From Listeria welshimeri serovar 6b str. SLCC5334 (GTDB lineage: Bacteria; Bacillota; Bacilli; Lactobacillales; Listeriaceae): a stretch of DNA of 64,000 nucleotides. The translations under genes were made by a program, and so were the position numbers. Under the pieces are notes generated by a model that saw nothing but the letters and a program-made list of their open reading frames with translations, was not told the origin of the DNA and did not search any database. Positions 46,974 through 55,028 of the stretch are shown one piece after another. The stretch lies in assembly GCF_000060285.1 (NCBI RefSeq), contig NC_008555.1, forward strand, positions 1,054,001 to 1,118,000. The letters are read 5' to 3'. Each line of letters begins with the position of its first letter. Position 1 is the stretch's first letter.

Positions 46974-47470
46974 TAGAAAAATCTAGAAAGAAGAAATATA
47001 TGGAATTAATTATGGAACAATAAAGTTCATTATGAAGAGAATTTATTAAGCCATGGGGTTGCAAGAACATTTATATGATGTAAATGAACTTTTATTACAA
47101 AATTACATTTGATTTCTATTGATATTGATGACACTAACTTTCTTAAAAGGTTTAAAAAAAGCTAAAAGAATTCTCAATCGGTTATATTAATGTTAATGAT
47201 ATTGAATTTGTGCAATATTCTAAAAATATAACCGATTTAGTTCTACGTAACCTAAGTTTAAGGGAAATCACGTTTATCTTATCATAACTAATTTAAAAGT
47301 ATTTTATGCAGAACAAAATGAAATAGAAACTTTTAATAAAGCTGCATAAATAGTAATTTATCAAAGACTGGCTATTATACAGTAGCAAAAGAAATTTAAT
47401 ATACGATACTGATGCTATGTTATTTTTACAAGAAGTTATACGATGCAATCTAAACTTAAAATAAAGGAGA
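46974..47470 (+). pseudogene. Degenerate coding remnant
   Basis: Short pieces in different frames still read like protein (ISIDIDDTNFLKRFKKS near 47110; KEFSIGYINVNDIEFVQYS near 47169-47225, running to a TAA at 47287). They suggest a small gene broken by several frameshifts. I cannot name the family. Nothing else is visible here. Confidence 0.4.
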
Positions 47471-47479
47471 ATGAGTGAT

Positions 47480-48244
47480 ATGCGTTTTACAGAAGAAGAG
47501 ATAAAGAATGGCTATTTAAGAACTCATTCAACAGATGACTGGCCGATTGAGAGGAAAATTGTAGATACTGCTTCGGATAAAATAAAACTTGCATGTACCC
47601 AATTAAATGAAACAGAATACCAAAAAAAGAAAATTGTTAACTATTGGTGTGAATTCCTAAAAGATAATCCAACTAACTATAAAAAAATTCACATGGTGAC
47701 TAGAATGAATCAGCAACTTTTTAATGCTATTTGTCATCAAAAAGAACTCGACTATTTATTTATAAAATGGTTAGTTGCAGATTCTATTGAGCAAATTCAA
47801 GAATTAAGAAAGCTACAATTCCTTTATCTAGATATACCTCCTAAAATCACTTGTTTAAACGATCTGGCTAAATTAAAAAAACTTAGATCTTTATATTTGA
47901 TAAACTCATCCTCAGTAAAAACTTTTTCATTTTTAGGTGAAATGAGGGGACTGGAGGAACTTGTTATTGCCTCCCGTGTTTATGCTGGAGCAAAACCTAG
48001 CCAAAAACAAGATTTATCATTTTTAAAAAATTTAAGTGAATTAAAAGTTCTTTCGCTTTTTGATTTACGATTAGAAACTTTTTCTTTAGATGTTTTTGAA
48101 CATTGTGTAAGTATAGAAAATATCCAGATTCGTAATCTCAGATATAAGGAAAATGGGAAGTGGAAAACATTTTTACGAAAAGACATGGAGCTTTTATTAG
48201 AGCGGCTCCCAAATGTTAGATATCATAATTTAGATAGATTTTGA
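47480..48244 (+). CDS. Leucine-rich-repeat-like protein
   Basis: The 254-residue cytoplasmic protein has a helical N-terminal half and a C-terminal half of four or five LRR-type units (LRKLQFLYLDIPPKI, LKKLRSLYLINSSS, MRGLEELVIASRV, LSELKVLSLFDLRLE). Proteins of this kind often sit among immunity genes. ATG 47480 lies ten bases after AAGGAG; ATG 47471 is in frame but too close to that site. Confidence 0.65.
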   Translation: MRFTEEEIKNGYLRTHSTDDWPIERKIVDTASDKIKLACTQLNETEYQKKKIVNYWCEFLKDNPTNYKKIHMVTRMNQQLFNAICHQKELDYLFIKWLVADSIEQIQELRKLQFLYLDIPPKITCLNDLAKLKKLRSLYLINSSSVKTFSFLGEMRGLEELVIASRVYAGAKPSQKQDLSFLKNLSELKVLSLFDLRLETFSLDVFEHCVSIENIQIRNLRYKENGKWKTFLRKDMELLLERLPNVRYHNLDRF

Positions 48245-48286
48245 TTGAATAAAGTTAGTGTGAATTAAGTAGAAAGAGAGCGGGAA

Positions 48287-48577
48287 TTGGATATTTTATC
48301 GTGGGTAGAAAATTGGTATAAAGAACAGTGCGACGGAGTTTGGGAGCATGATTATGGTATAACTATCGGGACTCTTGATAACCCTGGGTGGTATGTCCGA
48401 ATTAATCTTAATGGGACCAGTCTATTAAATAAAAACTTTGAAAATATTGATTTGATGGTTGATGACAAAAATTGGATAAAATGTATAAAGGAAAACGAAG
48501 AATTCAAAGGATTTGGAGATTCGCATAAGTTAATAACAATTCTTGGTTATTTTAAAGAATTTGTTCTAAGTGAATGA
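48287..48577 (+). CDS. Imm53-family immunity protein
   Basis: The 96-residue protein fits the Imm53 pattern: WVENWYKEQCDGVWEHDYGI then TLDNPGWYVRINLNGT, a DKNWIKC strand and a final helix GYFKEFV. Imm53 proteins protect against polymorphic toxin domains. It is an orphan with no toxin beside it. TTG start with GAGAGCGGG upstream. Confidence 0.8.
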   Translation: MDILSWVENWYKEQCDGVWEHDYGITIGTLDNPGWYVRINLNGTSLLNKNFENIDLMVDDKNWIKCIKENEEFKGFGDSHKLITILGYFKEFVLSE

Positions 48578-48630
48578 ATGTGGTAAGCTATAATCTGCAC
48601 ATAATAAAATTTATATTACTAGGAGGAAAA

Positions 48631-49164
48631 ATGTTGATTCCATCATATTTAAAAAACACTGCAAAAGAAATAGGTGTCAATGATTTTCTTAATTTAGAAA
48701 TTTCAACTGCAAGTAGTGAGGAAACATTTGATATTTTTTATTGCGGAACACTGGAAGTAATTGAGGGAGACCAACTAATTACAGCTACGGATTTTAAGGT
48801 TCCAATAAAGGTTATTGCTAAAAATAATTTAACAAAGGAAGAAATATTACTTTATGATGGCGCCTATTATGGATATGATAGTATGTTTTGCGATGAATAC
48901 GATAAGACTGTGATTGAAAATAGAGAACTTAAAAGATTTCCGGTGAATCATGTTTCTAAAATTAATTTGTCTGTTGGAATCGGAATTGATTATGAAAGTG
49001 AAAAAGAGGATTATGAAGTTGATGATAAAGGAAATGTACTACTAATTGATGGCAGACATATACCTTGGGAACAAGTTAAAACGGATGGTTTCGACTACTT
49101 AGAAATCAGTGTAAAAGATGAAACGGAAAAATCTCAATTAATTTTGATGGAAGAATTGTCTTAG
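48631..49164 (+). CDS. Unrecognised immunity-like protein
   Basis: The 177-residue acidic protein lacks membrane segments; it is beta-rich with EEILLYDGAYYGYDSMFC (about 72-89) and a late ISVKDETEKSQLILMEEL. I cannot place it in a named Imm family. ATG 48631 follows AGGAGG at seven bases; the upstream GTG/ATG frame from 48574 is only the overlap with the Imm53 gene. Confidence 0.62.
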   Translation: MLIPSYLKNTAKEIGVNDFLNLEISTASSEETFDIFYCGTLEVIEGDQLITATDFKVPIKVIAKNNLTKEEILLYDGAYYGYDSMFCDEYDKTVIENRELKRFPVNHVSKINLSVGIGIDYESEKEDYEVDDKGNVLLIDGRHIPWEQVKTDGFDYLEISVKDETEKSQLILMEELS

Positions 49165-49188
49165 AATTGGAGTCAGCTTGAGATTTAT

Positions 49189-49559
49189 ATGACGGCTGTG
49201 GCTGGAGAAAATAAGAAATATTTAAATGGTGTGAAAAATTATCGGATTCATTTTGATAATAAAACAATACCACCAGTTAATGAGTTTTGGTCACTTAGTA
49301 TGTATGGAATTGACCATAATTTCGTTGACAACCCAATTAATAAATATGCAATTAGAAGACCGTACTCCAAATATTAAAAAGAACGAAGATGGTTCTTTTG
49401 ACATTTATATTCAACATGAATCTCCTGGTGCGGAGAGAGAAGATAACTGGTTAACCTTGCCCTGAAAAAGAATTTTATATGATTTTAAGAGCTTATGGTC
49501 CTGATGAATCCATTATTGAACAGACTTGGATTCCACCAGTAATTGAAGTTGTAAAATAG
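49189..49559 (+). pseudogene. DUF1214-type fragment with two frameshifts
   Basis: The frame from 49189 (FWSLSMYGIDHNFVDNP) runs out after about 55 residues. It continues in a second frame (TPNIKKNEDGSFDIYIQ, about 49352-49458) and in a third (CPEKEFYMILRAYGPDESII, about 49458-49559) to TAG. The joined sequence is the C-terminal part of a DUF1254/DUF1214 protein, missing the larger N-terminal part. It marks the decayed end of the accessory region. Confidence 0.75.
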
Positions 49560-49565
49560 ATGATT

Positions 49566-49600
49566 AAAAAGACAGAAGAAACGCCTTCTGTCTTTTTGTT
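49566..49600. terminator. Bidirectional terminator at island boundary
   Basis: A perfect 13-bp stem (AAAAAGACAGAAG / CTTCTGTCTTTTT) with a six-base loop lies between converging genes. Confidence 0.92.
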
Positions 49601-49608
49601 TGGAGGTA

Positions 49609-50607
49609 TTACTGCTGAGAAACTACTTTTTCACAATAATCTAGATAAGCATCATCTACTAAAAAATATTTTGGAACCATTAAGCCAACAATATTGATGA
49701 GTAAATCTGAATTAGCGATGGCAGGGTTAATCATTTGATGTGAGACATTTGGGATGGTTTGGGTTTCTAGGTTTTCTTTCTTTATTTGTTGGGTGTAAAC
49801 TTCTTTTGTTTCTGCTGAATCTACATTTTTATCTTTTTCAGCTAAGACGAGATAGATTTTTGCTTTTACTTTTGAAAGGTCTAGGGTGGCATCTTGGTTC
49901 ATGTTTTTGCGTATGAAGTTGTAGCGATCCGGGGTCATATCTTCTTTACCGCCATTTTGTTTGTAGCTTTCGTAGGTTTTGTTTTTAGAAATAAGTGCGC
50001 TGTCGGAGAGAAAATTTTGTTGTGCTTGCTTGATTTCTTTAGTTGTTTTACCAGCATCTTTCGTTTGCCAGCCGGTATTGTATTCTCCTTGGCGCATCCA
50101 ATTGATGGCAGGGGCGGCAAGTATTGAAAAGTCAATGTCATTATTTGCATTCATTGCTTTTGGAATTACCCAACCTGCTTGACTTGCGCCCCATAAGCCA
50201 ATTTTAGAAGTACTGTCTGGGTACTTCACTTTCATCCACTCAATAACTTGATTCACTTCGTTTGCGCGGTTATCCATGGACTGATTTAGCCAATTACCAG
50301 AGGACTTTCCGACACCTGGTTTATCCCAAGATATAGAAATATAGCCTTGTTTGGCAAAACGCTCCATCAGTGGTTTATAGCCGCCATTTTGCGTTGCTTC
50401 TTGTGCTCCATCGCCATGCACGAATACGATAATGCCTTTTGGTTTGTCGTGTTTTGGAGTAGTGACGACCGCTGAGAGTGTTCCGCCATTAGTGGGAATT
50501 GTGACTCTTTCTTCGTTCATTTCATAATCATTTCCGATAAAAAGTAACGCTACTAAAATGACGACAATTGCGCTTAACGTGATGGTTATTTTTTTCCAAA
50601 GCTTCAT
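49609..50607 (-). CDS. Membrane-anchored alpha/beta hydrolase
   Basis: The 332-residue protein has an N-terminal membrane anchor (about 5-28). An alpha/beta-hydrolase domain faces outside: GIIVFVHGDGAQEA (oxyanion loop), the nucleophile elbow LWGASQAGW (Ser about 146) and VSHQMIN (His near the C-terminus). It resembles serine esterases or acyl hydrolases. ATG 50607 overlaps the stop of the GNAT gene (ATGA) and follows GGAGTGG; GTG 50616 is unlikely. It is the last gene of a MerR-led operon, so its substrate may relate to the inducer. Confidence 0.83.
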   Translation of the reverse strand: MKLWKKITITLSAIVVILVALLFIGNDYEMNEERVTIPTNGGTLSAVVTTPKHDKPKGIIVFVHGDGAQEATQNGGYKPLMERFAKQGYISISWDKPGVGKSSGNWLNQSMDNRANEVNQVIEWMKVKYPDSTSKIGLWGASQAGWVIPKAMNANNDIDFSILAAPAINWMRQGEYNTGWQTKDAGKTTKEIKQAQQNFLSDSALISKNKTYESYKQNGGKEDMTPDRYNFIRKNMNQDATLDLSKVKAKIYLVLAEKDKNVDSAETKEVYTQQIKKENLETQTIPNVSHQMINPAIANSDLLINIVGLMVPKYFLVDDAYLDYCEKVVSQQ

Positions 50608-51200
50608 TTTATCCACTCCATTTTATACCATTCTTTGATTCCCGTTAGTACACCCATGAATGTACTATTTTCTTTTTCCACCACTTGAAATCCTAAATTT
50701 TGGTAAAGCTGATATGCGTGAGTATTATTCTTTGCAACATATAAAGTGAGTCGCTCAGTATGAAAAGTTTCCTTACAATAGGAAATGAGCTTTTTCCCAA
50801 TACCTTGGCCACGAAAATCTGATGAAACGGTTATAAAATCGATGTATCGCTCATCTGTAGTTGGTTTGTGTGACAGTAGGCTGAGTAAAAATAACAATTT
50901 AAGTCGCTTTGAAAAGGGCAAAAATCTACTTACGGATTGATAGAAATGACGGTGTGAATCGTTCTTATTTGTTAAAAATAGGCAACCACAAACTTTCGCA
51001 TCAGATGTTGCAATCAGTAAGTTTTCACCTTTTTCAGTATAAATATAGTAGCAAAAGGCATAAACCACATCATATACTTCCGTTTCAGAAAATAGCGCAT
51101 TTGTAAATTTAGATTTGAAACCCGAACAAACGATAAATGCCACTTCGTCAAGGATACTTCCTTTCTCGAATGTGGTGATGGTTTGAATAGCTATCGTCAT
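50604..51200 (-). CDS. GNAT-family N-acetyltransferase
   Basis: The 198-residue protein has the acetyl-CoA loop in ITVSSDFRGQGIGKKLISYC (about 124-143) and the late motif NTHAYQLYQNLGFQVV. The acceptor is unknown. It overlaps the MerR gene by four bases (ATGA) and the hydrolase gene likewise, so three genes are translationally coupled. Confidence 0.87.
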   Translation of the reverse strand: MTIAIQTITTFEKGSILDEVAFIVCSGFKSKFTNALFSETEVYDVVYAFCYYIYTEKGENLLIATSDAKVCGCLFLTNKNDSHRHFYQSVSRFLPFSKRLKLLFLLSLLSHKPTTDERYIDFITVSSDFRGQGIGKKLISYCKETFHTERLTLYVAKNNTHAYQLYQNLGFQVVEKENSTFMGVLTGIKEWYKMEWIK

Positions 51201-51916
51201 AATAGCACTTCCATCGTGTAAACCATTGCATCTGGAAAGATAAGTGAAGGGTAGATGTTTTCGTAAACAATCATACTTTTAGCAGGATTTTTTAGTTCGT
51301 CTAAAAAAAGTTTGATTTGCGTCTCAATAGTTGCTTCATTTTCGGCAATAAAAGTTTTGCAAGCATATTCGCCATCCGGAAAAGTATAATCGCTTATTTC
51401 TTTAGTGCTTTTAAGACAGATGACGCCATTATCAGATTCAGAAAAAATATAAAATGGTTCTTCTAAATTCGGCAGATTATGTTTTGCGGCTTGGGAATAG
51501 TTGATAGCGTTATTATCGAGCATTTGGGCAGGAACTTTTTTGAAATACCGAGCGGCTTTATTTACAAAAGTAATTTCATTTAAAGTAATTTCTTTTTGCG
51601 AATGAATGATTTTTTGAATCGTTTTTTGAATGTCTACTAACTCTTCTATTTTTTGTTGCAAATTTTGTTCAGCCTGTTCTAACATAGGAGTCACTTTTTC
51701 ACCAAGCAAACTTTCTTTGATTTCTTGAATAGAAAAGCCAATTTTTCTAAAAAGAATAATTTGATATAAACGGTAAATGTCGGTTTCTTCAAAATAATAA
51801 TAGCCATTTTCAGGATTTCTTTTAGGAACTAGGATACCTTCATCGATATAGTGACGGATTTTATATTTAGATATTTGAAAAAGTTGCGCGATTTCGCCGG
51901 TGGAAAGAATTCGCAT
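51197..51916 (-). CDS. MerR-family transcriptional regulator
   Basis: The 239-residue protein has an N-terminal winged helix (STGEIAQLFQISKYKIRHYIDEGIL), a linking coiled coil (about 75-110) and a C-terminal ligand-type domain of about 125 residues resembling effector-binding domains. MerR proteins twist a promoter with an overlong spacer; such a promoter lies just in front of the gene, so autoregulation is very likely. ATG follows AGGAGG. Confidence 0.92.
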   Translation of the reverse strand: MRILSTGEIAQLFQISKYKIRHYIDEGILVPKRNPENGYYYFEETDIYRLYQIILFRKIGFSIQEIKESLLGEKVTPMLEQAEQNLQQKIEELVDIQKTIQKIIHSQKEITLNEITFVNKAARYFKKVPAQMLDNNAINYSQAAKHNLPNLEEPFYIFSESDNGVICLKSTKEISDYTFPDGEYACKTFIAENEATIETQIKLFLDELKNPAKSMIVYENIYPSLIFPDAMVYTMEVLL

Positions 51917-51942
51917 AAGATACCTCCTTGTGATTTAGTTTT

Positions 51943-51973
51943 AGTATAAACCATGTGGTTACCACACAGTCAA
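51943..51973 (-). promoter_or_regulatory. MerR-type promoter with 19-bp spacer and operator
   Basis: On the minus strand TTGACT and TATACT are separated by exactly 19 bp. The spacer holds a perfect 6+1+6 dyad TGTGGT-A-ACCACA (plus coordinates 51954-51966). This is the classic layout activated by MerR proteins. Confidence 0.85.
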
Positions 51974-51983
51974 ATAAAAGTAT

Positions 51984-52033
51984 AAAAAATAACGCTGAAA
52001 ACAAATGAAATATGTTTTCAGCGTTATTTTTTA
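51984..52033. terminator. Terminator below the small membrane gene
   Basis: AAAAATAACGCTGAAAACA pairs with TGTTTTCAGCGTTATTTTT, giving about 19 bp with a nine-base loop. It ends the leftward transcript of 52031-52896 and insulates the MerR promoter. Confidence 0.92.
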
Positions 52034-52246
52034 AAATAAACTTATTGATAATATAAAGCGTATAAAAAACCATAAAGATAGTACAAAAAACACCAGATTT
52101 ATTAATTTTATTTCTTTGGGATGTGTTTTATTATGCTCAAAAATTTTGATGAGGTTAATTAAAACAATCCATACTGCAATAATAATGATTAAAATATTTA
52201 GTAGAGAGTTACCAAAAATATTTTCAAAGCTATATAGTGTACTCAT
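52031..52246 (-). CDS. Small two-helix membrane protein
   Basis: The 71-residue protein has two hydrophobic helices (about 15-35 and 48-69) joined by a charged loop (FEHNKTHPKEIK). No family is recognised. It starts 11 bases after the secreted-protein gene with GAAGGTGA in front, so the two are one transcript. A producer-side immunity protein for a secreted peptide is a possible role, but only by analogy. Confidence 0.68.
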   Translation of the reverse strand: MSTLYSFENIFGNSLLNILIIIIAVWIVLINLIKIFEHNKTHPKEIKLINLVFFVLSLWFFIRFILSISLF

Positions 52247-52257
52247 TCATTCACCTT

Positions 52258-52896
52258 CTAACTATTATATACATAATCCAACCATACTTTATCTTTGCCT
52301 ACTCGGATGTAGTTGTAAATGGTGTAATTTCCACCACTAGTATTGTTGATTACCATTTTCACCCCACCATATGCAGAATAGCCGGATTTTTCATTTTTTC
52401 TGAAGACACCTTTTGACAATATACTTCCACCATTATTTGTACTATAATTTATCCCGTAAATACGATCTAAACGATCCGCATATTTCGAACCCCATTCGAT
52501 TTTACCATATATAGTAGTATAATCAGCTTTATAAGAAAAACTATAGCCTGAGAAGTTTTGTTTTACTGTTACTCCTTTATATATCATTCCACCTGGAATG
52601 ACAGTTTTTGTTCCAGTTGTTTTACTGCTTTTTTTGAGTAAGGGTCTAGTATTACTCTGTGATGCTTCGCTAATTTCCTTTGCTTCAGAATATGTAACTT
52701 TTGCCCCTTCCGCTGTTTCTATATTTGCGTTGGAGTAATCTATTTCTGTTTGAATTATCTCCCCATATTGATTATTTTCAACATAAACTTCCTTGTCTTT
52801 TGTACTAAATATATTTTCTTTAGCCGAAACTTGGACACTACCTATTAATATAGATAAAACCAAAGACATCCCTAGTACATATAAAATTTTTATCAT
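52258..52896 (-). CDS. Small secreted protein of unknown function
   Basis: The 212-residue protein has a Sec signal peptide (LSILIGSVQVSA, cleavage about residue 25). A variable middle with Glu/Thr/Ser follows (about 26-95), then a C-terminal domain of about 110 residues rich in Gly, Tyr and Asn (SGYSFSYKADYTTIYG, GINYSTNNGGSILS, GGNYTIYNYIRVG). No membrane anchor or LPXTG is present, so it is released. The pattern recalls small secreted bacteriocins and their relatives, yet I recognise no specific family. ATG follows AAGGAGAT. It is paired with the two-helix gene downstream. Confidence 0.7.
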   Translation of the reverse strand: MIKILYVLGMSLVLSILIGSVQVSAKENIFSTKDKEVYVENNQYGEIIQTEIDYSNANIETAEGAKVTYSEAKEISEASQSNTRPLLKKSSKTTGTKTVIPGGMIYKGVTVKQNFSGYSFSYKADYTTIYGKIEWGSKYADRLDRIYGINYSTNNGGSILSKGVFRKNEKSGYSAYGGVKMVINNTSGGNYTIYNYIRVGKDKVWLDYVYNS

Positions 52897-53122
52897 GTTG
52901 CCATCTCCTTTTTATGTTTATAGTACAAAATGATTATAACATATTGCTTTTTTGTTTAAAAGTTATAAAAGAGTATTTGAGGTTCTTATTATAATTTTTT
53001 CTTAAATATCTTTTTATAGAATTTTGTAAAATATACTTATTTTTGATTGATAAATTTAAATATAAATAAAGTTTACTTTAAGAAGATAAAATAATAGCCA
53101 AAATAGGAGGGCTACTAATGTA
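52897..53122. other. AT-rich intergenic stretch with a start-stop codon pair
   Basis: No ORF is credible. At 53106-53124 a good ribosome site (ATAGGAGGG) is followed by ATG and at once TAA. The divergent gene at 52896 should have its promoter here, but no strong box stands out. Confidence 0.4.
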
Positions 53123-53177
53123 AAAACCGTATTTGACAATGAGAATCATTATCAAATACGGTTTTTTGTGATATAAT
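53123..53177 (+). promoter_or_regulatory. Fur-box promoter inside an inverted repeat
   Basis: GACAATGAGAATCATTATC (53136-53154) matches the 19-base Fur consensus at 17 positions. It is centred in a longer inverted repeat (AAAACCGTATTTGA with TCAAATACGTTTT, one bulge) followed by TTTTTTG. An extended -10, TGATATAAT, ends at 53177, so bound Fur would cover the -35 region. The operon should be switched on when iron is scarce. Confidence 0.8.
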
Positions 53178-53211
53178 AAACAAAGATTTATTGATGGAGG
53201 TTAGCGATCAA

Positions 53212-53319
53212 ATGGGAAAAGTAGTATTGAAAATGGCTCATATTGCCAAAAAATCAAAGAAAGTATTAGGGTATTTTGAAACGAACCTTAATATAACTCG
53301 GGGGAAGTGGAATGATTGA
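53212..53319 (+). CDS. 35-residue peptide gene ahead of the ABC transporter
   Basis: ATG 53212 has TGGAGG 11 bases upstream, and the frame ends at TGA 53319, overlapping the transporter start by eight bases. The peptide is basic in its first half (VVLKMAHIAKKSKKVLGYF, amphipathic) and ends NITRGKWND. No family is recognised. It could be a leader for translational coupling, or a functional small protein such as a peptide co-factor or cargo of the transporter. Confidence 0.6.
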   Translation: MGKVVLKMAHIAKKSKKVLGYFETNLNITRGKWND

Positions 53320-55027
53320 TAAGCGTTTGTTTCAACTGGTTGAAAAGAAATCTTTAATTTTATTAATTCTTTTTCGTGTGCTTGGTTTAGGGCTGATTAT
53401 TGGTCTTTGGCTTGTTTTTGCTCAACAGTTAACGAACTATTTAGAAGGTCAAATTGTCGATTGGTTATGCCTTGCTGGGACGGTTTTAGTTGTTTTAGTT
53501 GGAAAAATGGTACTCACAAAATTAGCGGAGAAACAAATTTATCAAGCTTCGGCGGAATTACGTTTATCAATGCGACGGGCTGTAATGGAAAAAGCTTTTC
53601 GATTAGGTAATAACGCGGGGCAGTTACCGGCATCTAAGTTAACACAACTCTCTGTAGATGGAATTGAACAATTAGAAATTTATTATTCGCGTTTTTTACC
53701 GCAATTATTTTATTGTCTTATCGCTTCTTTGATGATTTTTGGAAGTTTAGTTGGATTTGCGTGGCAACCAGCAACGGTGTTATTAATTTGTATGCCAATG
53801 ATTCCAATTGTTATTATGGCAGTGATGAAAATTGCTAAACGAATTTTAAGCGGTTACTGGTCTGATTATACGAATTTAGGTACCAAATTTCATGAAAACT
53901 TAAATGGTTTGAGTATTTTAAAAGCGTATGATCAAGATAAATATAAACAAGAGGAAATTGTTTCAGATGCGGAACGTTTTCGTAAAGCTACAATGAGTTT
54001 ATTATCCATGCAGCTAAATTCCATTACGATTATGGATATTATTTCTTATAGTGGAGCGGCACTGGGTATTGGTATTTCACTGATTATGTTTACAAATGGC
54101 AATATTAGTTTAACTGGAATGATGATGTTCTTATTGCTAAGTGCCGAATTCTTTATTCCGATGCGCCAATTAGGCTCTTTATTTCATGTGGCAATGAATG
54201 GAATTAGTGCATGTAGTAGACTATTTGCATATATAGAATTACCGGAGCAAGTTTGGGGTTCAAAAAAAATAGATAAACCATTAGAAAAAATAACCGCTCA
54301 AAATATAACATTTACATATGAAAAAGGAAAAGCAGAAGCACTTCAAGGAATATCAGCTAATTTCAGTAAAGGGAGCTTTTCTGCACTTGTTGGAAAGTCT
54401 GGCTCAGGTAAAAGTACTTTTGCACGGGTATTATTAAATCAATTACCAAACTATCAGGGCAACATTGTTTGGAATGACGTATCGCTAGCGAATTTAGATG
54501 GAGATACTATTCGTAAACAAGGTATTTTAGTTGATAATCATGGATATCTCTATGCAAATAGTATTCAGGAAAATTTATTAATTGCAAGTCCAGAAGCTAG
54601 TCAGGCTGATTTATGGCATGTTTTGGAACAAGTTAGTTTGGCTGAATTTGTGCGAAAGTTACCTAAACAATTAGAGGAGTCATTAGAAGAAAATGGCAGT
54701 AACTTGTCTGGTGGGCAAAGACAACGCTTGCTTCTAGCGAGGGCTTTACTTCAAAAAGCGGAACTTTATATTTTTGATGAAATTACTTCTGGTGTGGATT
54801 TAGAAAGTGAAAAAATTATCCTTGGAGTGTTACAAGAGTTAGCTAAAGAGAAAATCGTGCTGTTTATTTCACATCGTTTGTATAATGTTTTAGACGCAGA
54901 TCAGGTGTTAGTTTTTGAAGCTGGCAAACTAGTAGAAGTCGCGAGTCCAGAACATTTACAACAATCATCTAATTACTTCAAAAATTACTTTTTAGAAGAA
55001 GAAGCATTGTTGAAAGGAGGGGCTTAA
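53312..55027 (+). CDS. ABC transporter, fused membrane/ATPase subunit A (iron-regulated)
   Basis: The 571-residue half-transporter has six helices (about 15-310) and an ATPase (about 330-560): Walker A GKSGSGKST, LSGGQRQRL, Walker B LYIFDEITSG and switch SHRL. Type IV exporter fold, CydD-like in length. Its partner follows two bases later, so they form a heterodimer. With a Fur-box promoter in front, the pair may act like IrtAB/YbtPQ, exporter-fold proteins that import siderophores, or may export a siderophore or haem. Substrate is unproven. Confidence 0.87.
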   Translation: MIDKRLFQLVEKKSLILLILFRVLGLGLIIGLWLVFAQQLTNYLEGQIVDWLCLAGTVLVVLVGKMVLTKLAEKQIYQASAELRLSMRRAVMEKAFRLGNNAGQLPASKLTQLSVDGIEQLEIYYSRFLPQLFYCLIASLMIFGSLVGFAWQPATVLLICMPMIPIVIMAVMKIAKRILSGYWSDYTNLGTKFHENLNGLSILKAYDQDKYKQEEIVSDAERFRKATMSLLSMQLNSITIMDIISYSGAALGIGISLIMFTNGNISLTGMMMFLLLSAEFFIPMRQLGSLFHVAMNGISACSRLFAYIELPEQVWGSKKIDKPLEKITAQNITFTYEKGKAEALQGISANFSKGSFSALVGKSGSGKSTFARVLLNQLPNYQGNIVWNDVSLANLDGDTIRKQGILVDNHGYLYANSIQENLLIASPEASQADLWHVLEQVSLAEFVRKLPKQLEESLEENGSNLSGGQRQRLLLARALLQKAELYIFDEITSGVDLESEKIILGVLQELAKEKIVLFISHRLYNVLDADQVLVFEAGKLVEVASPEHLQQSSNYFKNYFLEEEALLKGGA

Positions 55028-55028
55028 C

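Noticed and set aside
39563-49559. Integrase, transposase or prophage genes in the accessory region
   Set aside because: None of the frames shows recombinase motifs; the region has cargo only.
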